A stretch of DNA of 64,000 nt from Pseudotabrizicola alkalilacus. Its GTDB lineage: Bacteria; Pseudomonadota; Alphaproteobacteria; Rhodobacterales; Rhodobacteraceae. The notes under the pieces were generated by a model. The model did not search any database, had not been told where the DNA came from, and worked only from the letters and a program-made list of their open reading frames with translations. Positions 44,340 to 53,633 of this stretch are shown in pieces. Position numbers and translations under genes: made by a program. Where the stretch lies: assembly GCF_003443995.1 (NCBI RefSeq), contig NZ_QWEY01000005.1, positions 186,001-250,000 of the forward strand, in the 5' to 3' direction. The first letter of the stretch is position 1; each line of letters starts with the position of its first letter.

Positions 44340-45359
44340 ATGATTGGAATGAAACGGGGTGTGTCGCGGCGGGGAATGATCCTGGGCGGCGGCGTTCTGG
44401 GCCTTGGGGCCGCGTTCCTGCCGCGGGCCGTGATGGCGCAGGAGCCGCTGAAGGTGGCGGGCATCTATACGGTGCCGGTCGAGCAGCAATGGGCCGGGCG
44501 CATCCATCAGTCCGCCGAGGCCGCGAAGGCGGCGGGCGTCGTTGATTACAGCTATACCGAGAACGTGGCCAATACCGATTATCCACGCGTGATGCGCGAA
44601 TATGCCGAAAGCGGTGTCAAACTGATCGTGGGCGAGATTTTCGGGGTCGAAGCCGAGGCGCGCGAAGTGGCGGCGGAATACCCCGAGGTGGCGTTCCTGA
44701 TGGGATCAAGCTTCATGCCCGATGCGGCGGCGAACCCCAATCTGGCGGTGTTTGACAACTACATTCAGGATGCCAGCTATCTGTCCGGCATCATTGCGGG
44801 CGCGATGACGACATCAGGCAATATCGGGCTGGTCGGCGGCTTTCCGATCCCCGAGGTCAACCGGCTGATGCATGCCTTCATGGCCGGTGTGCGCGAGACC
44901 CGGCCCGATGCGCGGTTTCAGGTCACCTTCATCGGCTCATGGTTCGACCCGCCGAAAGCCAAGGAAACGGCGTTCGCGATGATCGAGGCCGGGGCGGATA
45001 TGCTCTATGCCGAGCGGTTCGGCGTGGCCGATGCGGCGGCGGAAAAGGGTGTGCTGGCGATCGGCAATGTGATCGACACCCAAGCCGATTACCCCGAAAC
45101 CGTGGTCGCCTCGGCGCTGTGGCACTTCGAGCCGACGTTCGAGGCGGCGGTGGCAGCGGTGACGGCGGGCAGCTTTGCGGCGGAAAACTATGGCGTTTAC
45201 AGCTATATGAACGTGGGCGGCTGTTCACTGGCCCCGCTGGGGTCGTTCGACGGCAAGGTGCCAGCGGCGGCGATGGAACTTGTGGCGGCACGGCAGGCGG
45301 CGATCATGGATGGCAGCTTTACCGTGACCATTGACGACAGTGAGCCGAAATCGTCGTGA
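44340..45359 (+). CDS. BMP-family ABC transporter substrate-binding protein
   Basis: A 339-residue periplasmic binding protein of the basic-membrane-protein (BMP/PnrA) family, which binds nucleosides or related bases. The N-terminus has a twin-arginine-like SRRGMILGGGVLGLGAAFLP signal ending near AVMAQE. The fold shows GIYTVPVEQQWAGRIHQ, LIVGEIFGVEAEAREVA, and SYLSGIIAGAM, as in this family. I placed the start at 44340, 8 bp after GGGGGA; ATGs at 44331 and 44349 are alternatives. Its stop overlaps the ATPase GTG start, so it heads a five-gene import-and-degradation operon. Confidence 0.88.
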   Translation: MIGMKRGVSRRGMILGGGVLGLGAAFLPRAVMAQEPLKVAGIYTVPVEQQWAGRIHQSAEAAKAAGVVDYSYTENVANTDYPRVMREYAESGVKLIVGEIFGVEAEAREVAAEYPEVAFLMGSSFMPDAAANPNLAVFDNYIQDASYLSGIIAGAMTTSGNIGLVGGFPIPEVNRLMHAFMAGVRETRPDARFQVTFIGSWFDPPKAKETAFAMIEAGADMLYAERFGVADAAAEKGVLAIGNVIDTQADYPETVVASALWHFEPTFEAAVAAVTAGSFAAENYGVYSYMNVGGCSLAPLGSFDGKVPAAAMELVAARQAAIMDGSFTVTIDDSEPKSS

Positions 45360-46873
45360 GCCTTGCGCAAAGCGGGGCGGAGATTGTCCTTCGCCTTGAC
45401 CAGATTACCAAACGGTTTGGCAGGCTGGTGGCGAATGACGCCATCAGCCTGACCCTGCACCGGGGCGAGGTGCTGGCGCTGCTTGGTGAAAATGGCGCGG
45501 GCAAGACCACGTTGATGAACATCCTGTTCGGGCATTATCTGGCGGATGAAGGGTCAGTGACGGCCTTCGGCCAGCCCTTGCCTGCGGGCCAGCCGAAAGC
45601 CGCCTTGGCGGCGGGCATCGGCATGGTGCATCAGCATTTCACGCTGGCCGATCAGCTGACGGTGCTGGAAAACATCACGCTGGGCACGGAAAGCCTGTGG
45701 AGCCTTGGCCGGGGGCGGGCAGCGGCGCTGGCAAAGGTGCAGGGGTTGAGCCGCGATTTCGGGCTGGCGGTGGACCCGTTGGCGCGCATCGCCGATCTGT
45801 CGGTGGGCGAGCGGCAGCGGGTGGAGATCCTCAAGGCGTTGTACCGCGACGCGCGGATCCTGATCCTCGATGAACCCACAGCGGTGCTGACCCCGCAAGA
45901 GGCCGAAGCGCTGTTCCAGACTTTGCGGCTGGCCACGGCGCGCGGGTTGTCGGTGATCTTCATCAGTCACAAGCTGCACGAGGTGATGGGGCATTCTGAT
46001 ACCTGCGTGGTGCTGCGCCATGGCCGGGTGGTGGGGCAGGTGGCGACCCGTGACACCGACCGCCGCGCGCTGGCTGCGCTGATGGTCGGGGCCGAGATGA
46101 CCGAGGCCACCGTCGCGCCCGGCGTGCCGGGGCCGGTCCGGCTGTCGCTGACGGGCGTGCGGGCGGGCCCGTTGCGCGACCTGACGCTGGAGCTGCGGGC
46201 GGGCACCATCACCGGGCTGGCGGGCGTGTCGGGCAACGGACAGGCGGCGCTGGCCGATCTGATCGGCGGTGCACTGGGCCCCGAGGCGGGAGAGATGCGG
46301 GTGGACGGCGCGCCGGTGTCACGGTGGACCCCGCGCGCGGCGCTTGCGGCTGGGGTCGGGCGCATTCCCGAAGACCGCCACAAGACCGGCACGGTGGCCG
46401 ATTTCACGCTGGCGGAAAACGCGGTGCTGGAGACCTATGCACAGCGCTTTTCCAAGCTGGGGTTCATCGACTGGGCGGCGGTTCGGTCGCATGCGATGGG
46501 CCTGATCGCGGGTTATGACGTGCGCTGTCCGGGGCCGGAGGCACGCATAAGACTGCTGTCGGGCGGCAACATGCAAAAGCTGATCCTGGGCCGGGTGATG
46601 GAAGAGACCCCCGGCATCCTGATCGCCAATCAGCCGGTGCGGGGGCTCGACGTGGGGGCGATTGCCTATGTGCACGGGCGGCTGGTCGCGGCGCGCGATG
46701 CGGGGGCGGCGGTGCTGCTGATCTCGGAGGATCTGGACGAGGTGATGGGGCTGTCGGATGTGATTCATGTGATCAGCGAGGGGCGGTTGTCGCCTGCGTT
46801 TGCGCGCGGGGCGCTGAGCCAAGGGGAACTGGGGTTGTGGATGGCCGGGCAGGGGTTTGAAGATGCGGCTTGA
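45356..46873 (+). CDS. Nucleoside-type ABC transporter ATPase (two ATPase domains)
   Basis: A 505-residue duplicated ATPase of the RbsA/NupO type. The first half is canonical: Walker A GENGAGKTT, signature LSVGERQR, Walker B ILILDEP, H-loop ISHK. The second half is degenerate as usual: GVSGNGQAAL in place of Walker A, signature LSGGNMQK, and NQPVRGLD in place of DEPTRGLD, so the last Walker B acidic residue is replaced by Asn/Gln. It starts at GTG 45356, overlapping the binding-protein stop (GTGA), and overlaps the next permease by 11 bp. Confidence 0.92.
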   Translation: MSLAQSGAEIVLRLDQITKRFGRLVANDAISLTLHRGEVLALLGENGAGKTTLMNILFGHYLADEGSVTAFGQPLPAGQPKAALAAGIGMVHQHFTLADQLTVLENITLGTESLWSLGRGRAAALAKVQGLSRDFGLAVDPLARIADLSVGERQRVEILKALYRDARILILDEPTAVLTPQEAEALFQTLRLATARGLSVIFISHKLHEVMGHSDTCVVLRHGRVVGQVATRDTDRRALAALMVGAEMTEATVAPGVPGPVRLSLTGVRAGPLRDLTLELRAGTITGLAGVSGNGQAALADLIGGALGPEAGEMRVDGAPVSRWTPRAALAAGVGRIPEDRHKTGTVADFTLAENAVLETYAQRFSKLGFIDWAAVRSHAMGLIAGYDVRCPGPEARIRLLSGGNMQKLILGRVMEETPGILIANQPVRGLDVGAIAYVHGRLVAARDAGAAVLLISEDLDEVMGLSDVIHVISEGRLSPAFARGALSQGELGLWMAGQGFEDAA

Positions 46874-47906
46874 ACCCGTCGCCAACCCGACGCTGCTGCG
46901 CCAGCTTGGCCTGCCCGCGCTGGCGCTGGGGGCCACGGTGCTGGTCGCCATGGCGCTGGCGCTGCTGGCCGGGGCCGATCCGCTGGCGGTGCTGGGGCAG
47001 ATCGTGACCGGGGCCGTGGGATCTCGCTTTGCCCTGCTGGAAACGCTGAACCGCGCGACGCCGCTGATCTTTACCGGGCTGGCGGTGGCGGTGGCGTTCC
47101 GGGCCAGGCTGTGGAACATCGGGGCCGAGGCCCAGCTATATGCGGGCGCGATCATCGCGGTGCTCTTGGGCACCGGCGCGCTGGGCGCGCCGTTCGTGCT
47201 GCCGGTGAGTGCTGCGGTGGCGCTGCTGGCCGGGGCGATGCTGCTGCTGGTGCCGGTGCTGCTGAAGGTGCGGCTGGGGGTGGATGAGGTGGTGACCACG
47301 CTGCTTTTGAACTTCATCATGGCGCTGTTTGTCAGCTATCTGCTGGAAGGCCCGCTGAAAGACCCGATGGGCATGGGCTGGCCGAAATCCGCCGCGCTGA
47401 TCCCCGAGGCGCGGCTGCCGCGCATCATTGACGGTCTGCGGCTGCACTGGGGCTTTGGGCTGGCGCTGATCTCGGCGGGGATCGTCTGGGTGATCCAGAG
47501 CCGCACCACGCTGGGGTTCGAGATGCGGGCGGTGGGGGCCAATATCCGCGCCGCGCGCTTTGCCGGTATGCCGGTGAACGCGGTGCTGGTGAAAACCGCG
47601 CTGCTGTCGGGCGGGCTTGCGGCTTTGGCCGGGTGGTCAGAAGTGGCGGGGGCCAAGGGGCACCTGTCTTTGGACCTGTCGCCGGGCTTTGGGTATACCG
47701 GCATCATCGTCGCCATGCTGGCGCTGTTGCATCCCTTGGGCGTGGTGGTGACGGCCCTGTTTGTCGCCGGGGTCTTCGTCGGAGCCGATGCCATGAGCCG
47801 CGCCGCTGGGGTGCCGACCTATATCGCCGACATGCTGCTGGCGGTGGCGCTGCTTTTCATGGTGCTGGCAATTGCGCTGACAAAGGTGCGGGTGGTGCGG
47901 GGATGA
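46863..47906 (+). CDS. Nucleoside-type ABC permease 1
   Basis: A 347-residue BPD_transp_2 permease with 8-10 hydrophobic spans. The conserved motif LWNIGAEAQLYAGAI and the cytoplasmic coupling loop GFEMRAVGANIRAARFAGM are typical of NupP/YufP-type proteins. The start is the ATG at 46863, 7 bp after AGGGG, within the end of the ATPase gene. It pairs with the permease encoded from 48019. An intergenic repeat element separates the two permease genes, which normally abut. Confidence 0.9.
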   Translation: MRLEPVANPTLLRQLGLPALALGATVLVAMALALLAGADPLAVLGQIVTGAVGSRFALLETLNRATPLIFTGLAVAVAFRARLWNIGAEAQLYAGAIIAVLLGTGALGAPFVLPVSAAVALLAGAMLLLVPVLLKVRLGVDEVVTTLLLNFIMALFVSYLLEGPLKDPMGMGWPKSAALIPEARLPRIIDGLRLHWGFGLALISAGIVWVIQSRTTLGFEMRAVGANIRAARFAGMPVNAVLVKTALLSGGLAALAGWSEVAGAKGHLSLDLSPGFGYTGIIVAMLALLHPLGVVVTALFVAGVFVGADAMSRAAGVPTYIADMLLAVALLFMVLAIALTKVRVVRG

Positions 47907-47934
47907 GATTTCATGGCTTCGCCTGTGCCCGGCC

Positions 47935-47990
47935 CCGGGGGGGCTTCGCGCCCCCCCGGACCCCCCCGCGGAGTATTTGCAAAGCAGCAA
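47935..47990 (+). repeat. Dispersed GGAGTATTTG element, copy 2, inside an operon
   Basis: A perfect 10-bp hairpin CCGGGGGGGC / GCCCCCCCGG with loop TTCGC (47935-47959) is followed by GACCCCCCCGC and the core GGAGTATTTGCAAAG (from 47970). The core matches copy 1 exactly over 21 bp. It fills the 112-bp gap between the two permease genes, where it could attenuate downstream expression. Confidence 0.8.
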
Positions 47991-48018
47991 GCCACGCGGG
48001 TGGTGCGGGGGGCTGGGT

Positions 48019-48957
48019 ATGATTGAGATCCTGATCTCGGCCAGTTTTTGGGCGGCGGTGTTGCGCATCGCCTCGCCGCTGATCTTTGCCACTATGGGCG
48101 AGCTGATCTGCGAGCGGGCCGGGGTTCTGAACCTCGGGATTGAGGGGATCATGGTGATCGGGGCCTTTGCCGGGTGGATGGCGGTCTATCTGGGCCTGCC
48201 GCTCTGGGGCGGGGTCGCGGTAGCCTTTGGCGCGGGGGCGCTGTTCGGGCTGTTGCATGGGGTGCTGGTGGTGCCGTTTGGCCTCAGCCAGCATGTGGTC
48301 GGGCTGGGGGTGACGCTGCTGGCGACCGCGACCGCGTATTTTGCCTACCGGCTGGCCTTGCCGCAGGTGACAAGCCCGCCGAAAATCGTGCCGTTTCAGG
48401 TCTGGGAGGTGCCGGTCCTGTCAAAGATTCCGCTGCTCGGCCCCGCGCTGTTTGCGCAGACGCCGCTGACCTATGCCGCCTTTGCCTGCGCCGGGTTGGT
48501 GGCCTTTGTGTTGTATCGCACGCCCTTGGGGCTGGCGCTCCGGGCGGCGGGAGAGAATCCGGCGGCGCTGGAGGCGCAGGGCGTGTCGGTGACCGGGGTG
48601 CGGATCGGCGCGGTGATGGTCGGATCGGGGCTGATGGCGGTGGGGGGCAGTTTTCTGACGCTGTCGGCGTTTTCGTCGTTTTTCTTCGAGATGGTCAACG
48701 GGCGCGGCTGGATCTGCATTGCGCTGGTGGTGTTCGGGGCGTGGCGGCCGGGCAAGGCGGTGCTGGGGGCGCTGTTGTTTGCCGGGTTCGATGCGTTGCA
48801 GATCCGCTTGCAGCAGACGCCGATGGGCGCGGTGGTGCCGTATCAGCTGTTCCTGATGCTGCCATATGTGTTTTCAATTCTGGCGCTGGTGGTGATGTCA
48901 CGCCGCGCGCAGGTGCCCGCCGCGTTGATGGTGCCTTATACCAAGGGGGAGAGGTGA
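48019..48957 (+). CDS. Nucleoside-type ABC permease 2
   Basis: A 312-residue BPD_transp_2 permease (NupQ/YufQ-like). Motifs: FATMGELICERAGVLNLGIE near the N-terminus, and the coupling loop LRAAGENPAALEAQGVSVTG. About eight membrane spans. The start is the ATG at 48019 after GGGGGGCTGGGT; the reading frame extends upstream into the repeat element but without a better start. The TGA at 48955-48957 overlaps the amidohydrolase ATG. Confidence 0.9.
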   Translation: MIEILISASFWAAVLRIASPLIFATMGELICERAGVLNLGIEGIMVIGAFAGWMAVYLGLPLWGGVAVAFGAGALFGLLHGVLVVPFGLSQHVVGLGVTLLATATAYFAYRLALPQVTSPPKIVPFQVWEVPVLSKIPLLGPALFAQTPLTYAAFACAGLVAFVLYRTPLGLALRAAGENPAALEAQGVSVTGVRIGAVMVGSGLMAVGGSFLTLSAFSSFFFEMVNGRGWICIALVVFGAWRPGKAVLGALLFAGFDALQIRLQQTPMGAVVPYQLFLMLPYVFSILALVVMSRRAQVPAALMVPYTKGER

Positions 48958-50225
48958 TGTTTGATCTGATCGTCAAGGGCGGCACCCTGCCGGATGGTCG
49001 GGTGGCCGATATCGGCATCCGCGGCGACCGGATTGTCGAGGTGGGGCAGATCGTGGCCGGGGCAGGCCGCGTGATTGATGCCTCCGGCGATCTGGTCAGC
49101 CCGCCCTTTGTCGACCCGCATTTTCATATGGATGCGGTCTTGTCCTATGGCCTGCCAAGGGTGAATGCCTCGGGCACGCTGCTGGAGGGCATCGCCCTGT
49201 GGGGCGAGTTGCGCGCGGTTGCCACGGTGGAGGAGATGGTGGCCCGCGCTCTGCGCTATTGTGACTGGGCGGTCAGCATGGGGCTGCTGGCGATCCGTAC
49301 CCATGTTGACACCACGCCCGACCATCTGCGCGGGGTGGAGGCGATGCTGGAGGTCAAGCGCCTTGTGGCCCCCTATCTGGATCTGCAACTCGTGGCTTTC
49401 CCGCAGGATGGGCTCTACCGCAGCGCGACGGGTCGGCAGAATGTGCTGCGCGCGCTGGATATGGGCGTGGATGTGGTCGGCGGCATCCCGCATTTCGAGC
49501 GCACGATGGAGGAGGGGGCGGAATCCTTGCGCGATCTGGGCCGGATCGCGGCAGAGCGCGGGCTGATGTGGGATGTGCATTGCGACGAGACTGACGATCC
49601 GATGAGCCGCCATGTCGAGACGCTGGCGCGCGAGGTGACACGGCATGGTCTGGGCGCGCGGGCGGCGGGGTCGCATCTGACCTCGATGCATTCGATGGAC
49701 AATTACTATGTGTCCAAGCTGATTCCGCTGATCGCGGAGTCGGGGATGTGCGCGATCCCTAACCCTTTGATCAACATCACGCTTCAGGGGCGGCACGACA
49801 GCTACCCCAAGCGGCGCGGGCTGACACGGGTGCGCGAGCTGCAGGCGGCGGGGGTTACCGTGGGCTGGGGGCAGGATTGTGTGCTGGACCCGTGGTACAG
49901 CCTTGGCACGGCGGATATGCTGGATGTGGCTTTCATGGGGCTGCATGTTGCGCAGATGACCCATCCGGTCGAGATGGCGCGCTGTTTCGGAATGGTGACG
50001 CAGGACAATGCTGCGATCATGGGTCTGCAGGATTACGGGCTGGCGCCGGGCTGTGTCGCGTCGCTGGTGGTGCTGGATGCGGGCGGGCCGGTTGAAGCGC
50101 TGCGGCTGCGTCCGGACCGTCTGGCGGTGGTATCAAAGGGCCGGATCGTGGCGGAAAAGCCGCGCAATGACACGCGGCTGGCCCTGCCGGGGCGGCCGGA
50201 AACGGTGCGGCGGCGGCATCCGTGA
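48957..50225 (+). CDS. Cytosine-deaminase-like amidohydrolase
   Basis: A 422-residue metal-dependent hydrolase. N-terminal ligands H55 and H57 lie in DPHFHMD. A further His in VHCDETDD and the catalytic Asp in GWGQDCVLDPW match the CodA-type active site; HLTSMHSM supplies another His. It probably deaminates or opens a pyrimidine, purine or related ring imported by the preceding BMP-type transporter. The start overlaps the permease stop codon and follows GGGGGAGAGG. The precise substrate is not readable. Confidence 0.87.
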   Translation: MFDLIVKGGTLPDGRVADIGIRGDRIVEVGQIVAGAGRVIDASGDLVSPPFVDPHFHMDAVLSYGLPRVNASGTLLEGIALWGELRAVATVEEMVARALRYCDWAVSMGLLAIRTHVDTTPDHLRGVEAMLEVKRLVAPYLDLQLVAFPQDGLYRSATGRQNVLRALDMGVDVVGGIPHFERTMEEGAESLRDLGRIAAERGLMWDVHCDETDDPMSRHVETLAREVTRHGLGARAAGSHLTSMHSMDNYYVSKLIPLIAESGMCAIPNPLINITLQGRHDSYPKRRGLTRVRELQAAGVTVGWGQDCVLDPWYSLGTADMLDVAFMGLHVAQMTHPVEMARCFGMVTQDNAAIMGLQDYGLAPGCVASLVVLDAGGPVEALRLRPDRLAVVSKGRIVAEKPRNDTRLALPGRPETVRRRHP

Positions 50226-50379
50226 CCTGTCCGGCACGCAGAGAAACTGGCAGAGACGACTAAAATGCCATGCAATATGTGGCGCGGTTAAACGGTTCCT
50301 TCAGGCTTTCAGCGCTACCCATTGATCACACGGAGGGTCGCAACAGCCCCTCTGAGGCGGATCAGAGGGTCATGAAACG

Positions 50380-50664
50380 ATGCGCAGAATTGAACTTGCA
50401 GCGAAGGTCACACCGGATTCGGCGCAGGCCTTGTGGTATGAGCTGGAAAGCCGGTTTGATGCAGCCGGGGCAAAGCCCGGCATCACGATTGAAGCCGCCG
50501 CCGTCCGGCATCTGAGCGCGGCTGCGGTACAGGTGCTGCTTATGGCGCGCAAACGGGCGCAGCGGGATGGTGGCGCATTGGTGCTTGCCTCCCCTTCGCC
50601 CGAATGCATCGACTGTTTGCGGATCATGGGTGCGTCGTCTCTGATCGGGGAGGATGCGGCATGA
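50380..50664 (+). CDS. STAS-domain protein of the chemotaxis cluster
   Basis: A 94-residue single STAS domain (ELAAKVTPDSAQALWYELE, GITIEAAAVRHLSAAAVQVLL, LASPSPECIDCLRIMG). The residue normally phosphorylated in SpoIIAA-like proteins (D-S/T-S-G) is replaced by RHLSAAAVQ, where a serine may still serve. It is the first gene of the che run and overlaps cheY by 4 bp. Similar small STAS proteins head some alphaproteobacterial che operons; their role is unclear, perhaps scaffold or CheA modulation. Confidence 0.78.
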   Translation: MRRIELAAKVTPDSAQALWYELESRFDAAGAKPGITIEAAAVRHLSAAAVQVLLMARKRAQRDGGALVLASPSPECIDCLRIMGASSLIGEDAA

Positions 50665-51029
50665 GCCTGCGGATTCTAGCGGTCGACGATTCCCTCACCA
50701 TGCGCGAAATGCTCCGGCAGACCCTGACCGAAGCCGGGTTTCACGTGGTTCTGGCCGAAGATGGTCTTGACGCGCTGGATCGCTTGCCGGGGGCGGAGCC
50801 GGACCTGATTCTGACAGATCTGAACATGCCGAAAATGGATGGGTTCGGTCTGATTGACGCCGTGCGCAATGGCGACATGTATGCGCGCGTTCCGATTCTG
50901 GTGCTGACAACCGAAAGTGCCGCCACGCTCAAGGATCGTGCCCGGACGGCTGGTGCGACCGGCTGGATCACCAAACCGTTTGATGAACAATCGCTCGTCT
51001 CGACCATTCGTCGCGTCGCAGCTGTGTGA
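50661..51029 (+). CDS. cheY: CheY-type response regulator
   Basis: A 122-residue stand-alone receiver. Acidic pocket DD in AVDDSLTMREM, phospho-acceptor D in LTDLNMPKMDG (about residue 54), Thr in VLTTES and Lys in ITKPFDEQ. It is the flagellar-switch or CheA-partner regulator of this cluster. The ATGA overlap with the STAS gene and the 7-bp gap to cheA indicate one transcript. Confidence 0.92.
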   Translation: MSLRILAVDDSLTMREMLRQTLTEAGFHVVLAEDGLDALDRLPGAEPDLILTDLNMPKMDGFGLIDAVRNGDMYARVPILVLTTESAATLKDRARTAGATGWITKPFDEQSLVSTIRRVAAV

Positions 51030-51036
51030 GGGTGGG

Positions 51037-53160
51037 ATGGCAGGACCAGTTGATCTGAAGGATATCTTCTTTGTCGAAGCAGATGAACTGCTTTCGGCAC
51101 TCGAAGAAGGGTTGCGCGCCATCCAGACCGGCGCTCAGGAAGCTGATACTGTCAACGCCGTGTTCCGCGCCGTGCATTCGATCAAGGGCGGTGCCGGGGC
51201 GTTTGACCTGAAGGCGCTGGTCGGATTTGCCCACAGGTTCGAAACCGTGCTGGACGCGCTGCGGGCCGGGCAGTTGCAGCCGGAAGCGGCGCTGCTCGGG
51301 GCGTTGCTGCATGCCAGCGATCATCTGGCCGACATGATTTCCGCGTCGCGCCAAGGTACAAACACCGATCCGGAGCTGGATGAACGGGTGATCATGGCTC
51401 TGGAGGCGCAGGCGGGCGGCGGCGGTCACAAAGAAGAGGAGGCTTTTGTCTTTGAGCCTCTGGCGCTTGACGGCCCCTTTGGCATGGAGTTCTCGCCCAT
51501 GCCGCTGGTGTCCGGGCGGCGCAGCGTGATGCTGACATTCCGGCCGCATGCGGGGTCATTTGCCTCAGGTCATGATCCCGCGCTGCTCATGCGCGACTTT
51601 TGCGCTGAGGATGAGGTCGAGGTTGATCTTGATCTGAGTGCTTTGCCAGAGGCTGGGAATTTTGATCCCGGTCAATCCTATCTGGGCTGGACTGTCGCCA
51701 TGCAGACAGAGCGGTCTGACAAGGATCTGCTTGCGATTTTCGAATTTATTGAGGGCAGCTGCGATCTGACATTGGTCTCTGACACCTCTATGGCACCTGC
51801 GCCTTCACGCGACCCGCCTCCGCCGGGGGGCCGATCCCCCGCGACCGCGCCCCCACCTGTGGCTGCCCCATCTGTTCCTGCTTCGCCCAAGCCGCCTGCC
51901 GTGGCTCCCGCCGCCGCTGTCCCCCCCCCACCTGCAGGAGCGGCCTCCGCTGCCGGGCCAAGGCCGACGATCCGCGTGGATATCGACCGTGTCGACCGGC
52001 TGGTCGACATTCTGGGCGAACTGGTGATTCATCAGGCGATGCTGACCGAGGCCATCGAACAATCACCGGGCTTTGGCTCGGTTGAGGTGGATCGCAGTCT
52101 GGACCAGCTGCGCCAGCTGTCGCGCCAGATTCAAGAATCGGTCATGGCGATCCGCGCTCAGCCGGTAAAGCCACTGTTCGACCGGATGCACCGGATTGTG
52201 CGCGAGGCGTCGATGGCGGCGGGTAAATCTGCCCGGCTGGTCACCGAAGGCGAGGGTACGGAGGTGGACAAGACCATCATCGAGCGTCTGGCCGATCCGC
52301 TGACCCATATGATCCGCAATTCGGTGGATCACGGCCTGGAAAAGCCCGCGCGTCGTGATGAGATCGGCAAGCCGAATGAAGGCGTGATCAAATTGGCAGC
52401 CGCGCATCGCTCTGGCCGGATTGTCATTACTGTTCAGGATGATGGTGCCGGGATTGACCGCGACAAGGTCCGGTTGATCGCGATCGAAAAGGGGCTGATT
52501 TCCGCCACGGCCGAGCTTTCCCCGCAAGAGATTGACGCGCTGCTGTTCCTGCCTGGCTTTTCCACCGCGACGGAGGTTTCTGCGCTGTCAGGTCGCGGCG
52601 TGGGCATGGATGTGGTCCGTTCCGAAATCGCAGGGCTGGGCGGTCGTGTCGGCATCGCTTCGGTCCGTGGGCAGGGAACCACGCTGACCATAAGCCTGCC
52701 GCTGACGCTTGCAGTTCTGGATGGCATGGTGTTCGAGGCGGCGGGGCAGACCCTGGTGCTGCCGGTTTCCACTATCATTGAAACTCTGCGCCCCGAAGCG
52801 TCCATGCGGCACAATCTGGGCCAGACCGACTCTGTCCTTGACGTGCGCGGGCGCTGCCTGCCGCTGATTGATGTCGGCATGGCTCTTGGTTTCCGGCGCA
52901 GTCTGAAACCGGGCGAAGGCGAAATCGTGGTTGTGGTCGAACGAGGCGATGAGGGCGCAATCGCCCTGATGGTCGACGGGATCCGCGATCAGAGGCAAGT
53001 GGTTATCAAAGGACTTGAGGCCAATTATGGCCAGATCCCCGGCATCGCTGCGGCTACGGTTCTGGGCGATGGCTCGGTTGCGCTGATTCTTGACCCCACC
53101 GATCTGGCTGCCACGGGCCCGATACCCGCCCGTCCTGTCGTTTCCCTTGCTGCGGAGTAA
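51037..53160 (+). CDS. cheA: Chemotaxis histidine kinase CheA
   Basis: A 707-residue kinase. Hpt domain P1 (1-105) has H47 in AVHSIKGGAGAF. A ~100-residue segment (~150-250; SVMLTFRPHAGSFASGHDPALLMRD) takes the place of P2. A long Pro/Ala linker (~255-310) follows. P3 dimerisation begins near RPTIRVDIDRVDRLVDILGELV. P4 has IRNSVDHGLE, DDGAGID and GRGVGMDVVR. P5, CheW-like, ends the protein (VVERGDEGAIALMVDGI). The start at 51037 follows GAGGGTGGG. It phosphorylates CheY and possibly the second CheY. Confidence 0.95.
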   Translation: MAGPVDLKDIFFVEADELLSALEEGLRAIQTGAQEADTVNAVFRAVHSIKGGAGAFDLKALVGFAHRFETVLDALRAGQLQPEAALLGALLHASDHLADMISASRQGTNTDPELDERVIMALEAQAGGGGHKEEEAFVFEPLALDGPFGMEFSPMPLVSGRRSVMLTFRPHAGSFASGHDPALLMRDFCAEDEVEVDLDLSALPEAGNFDPGQSYLGWTVAMQTERSDKDLLAIFEFIEGSCDLTLVSDTSMAPAPSRDPPPPGGRSPATAPPPVAAPSVPASPKPPAVAPAAAVPPPPAGAASAAGPRPTIRVDIDRVDRLVDILGELVIHQAMLTEAIEQSPGFGSVEVDRSLDQLRQLSRQIQESVMAIRAQPVKPLFDRMHRIVREASMAAGKSARLVTEGEGTEVDKTIIERLADPLTHMIRNSVDHGLEKPARRDEIGKPNEGVIKLAAAHRSGRIVITVQDDGAGIDRDKVRLIAIEKGLISATAELSPQEIDALLFLPGFSTATEVSALSGRGVGMDVVRSEIAGLGGRVGIASVRGQGTTLTISLPLTLAVLDGMVFEAAGQTLVLPVSTIIETLRPEASMRHNLGQTDSVLDVRGRCLPLIDVGMALGFRRSLKPGEGEIVVVVERGDEGAIALMVDGIRDQRQVVIKGLEANYGQIPGIAAATVLGDGSVALILDPTDLAATGPIPARPVVSLAAE

Positions 53161-53164
53161 TGTC

Positions 53165-53632
53165 ATGCGTGCCTCTGGTTTTGCCACCGATCCTGATATC
53201 CGCGAACTGGTTGCTTTCCGGACCGCAGGTCAGGATTTTTGTATCGACATTCTCTCCGTGCGCGAGATCCGCGGCTGGAGCCGTCCGGCCCTTTTGCCGC
53301 ATGCTCCGACTTATGTGCAGGGCGTGATCAATCTGCGCGGCGCCGTAGTACCGATCCTTGATCTGGCACGGCGGTTGGGGCTGGAGCCAATTGAAGACAC
53401 GGACCGCAATGTCATCATCGTCGCAGCGATCCAGAACCGGACCGTCGGTTTGCTGGTGGAGGCGGTGACCGATATTCTGACCGTTCCGGCCTCTGGCGTG
53501 CAGCCAACCCCTGATCTTGCGTCCGAAACCACCCGCAACATGTTGCGTGGCGTTGTTGTTCAGGACAGCCGCCTGATCCGGCTGCTGGATGTTGCGCAGC
53601 TGTTGCCGCAAGCTGACGATGTGGCCGCCTGA
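53165..53632 (+). CDS. cheW: Chemotaxis coupling protein CheW
   Basis: A 155-residue CheW linking receptors to CheA. Motifs: LVAFRTAGQDFCIDILSVREI, VQGVINLRGAVVPILDLARRLG and VGLLVEAVTDILTVP. The start is the ATG at 53165, four bases after the cheA stop. The C-terminus runs to the cheR start region. Length and content are normal for the family. Confidence 0.95.
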   Translation: MRASGFATDPDIRELVAFRTAGQDFCIDILSVREIRGWSRPALLPHAPTYVQGVINLRGAVVPILDLARRLGLEPIEDTDRNVIIVAAIQNRTVGLLVEAVTDILTVPASGVQPTPDLASETTRNMLRGVVVQDSRLIRLLDVAQLLPQADDVAA

Positions 53633-53633
53633 T

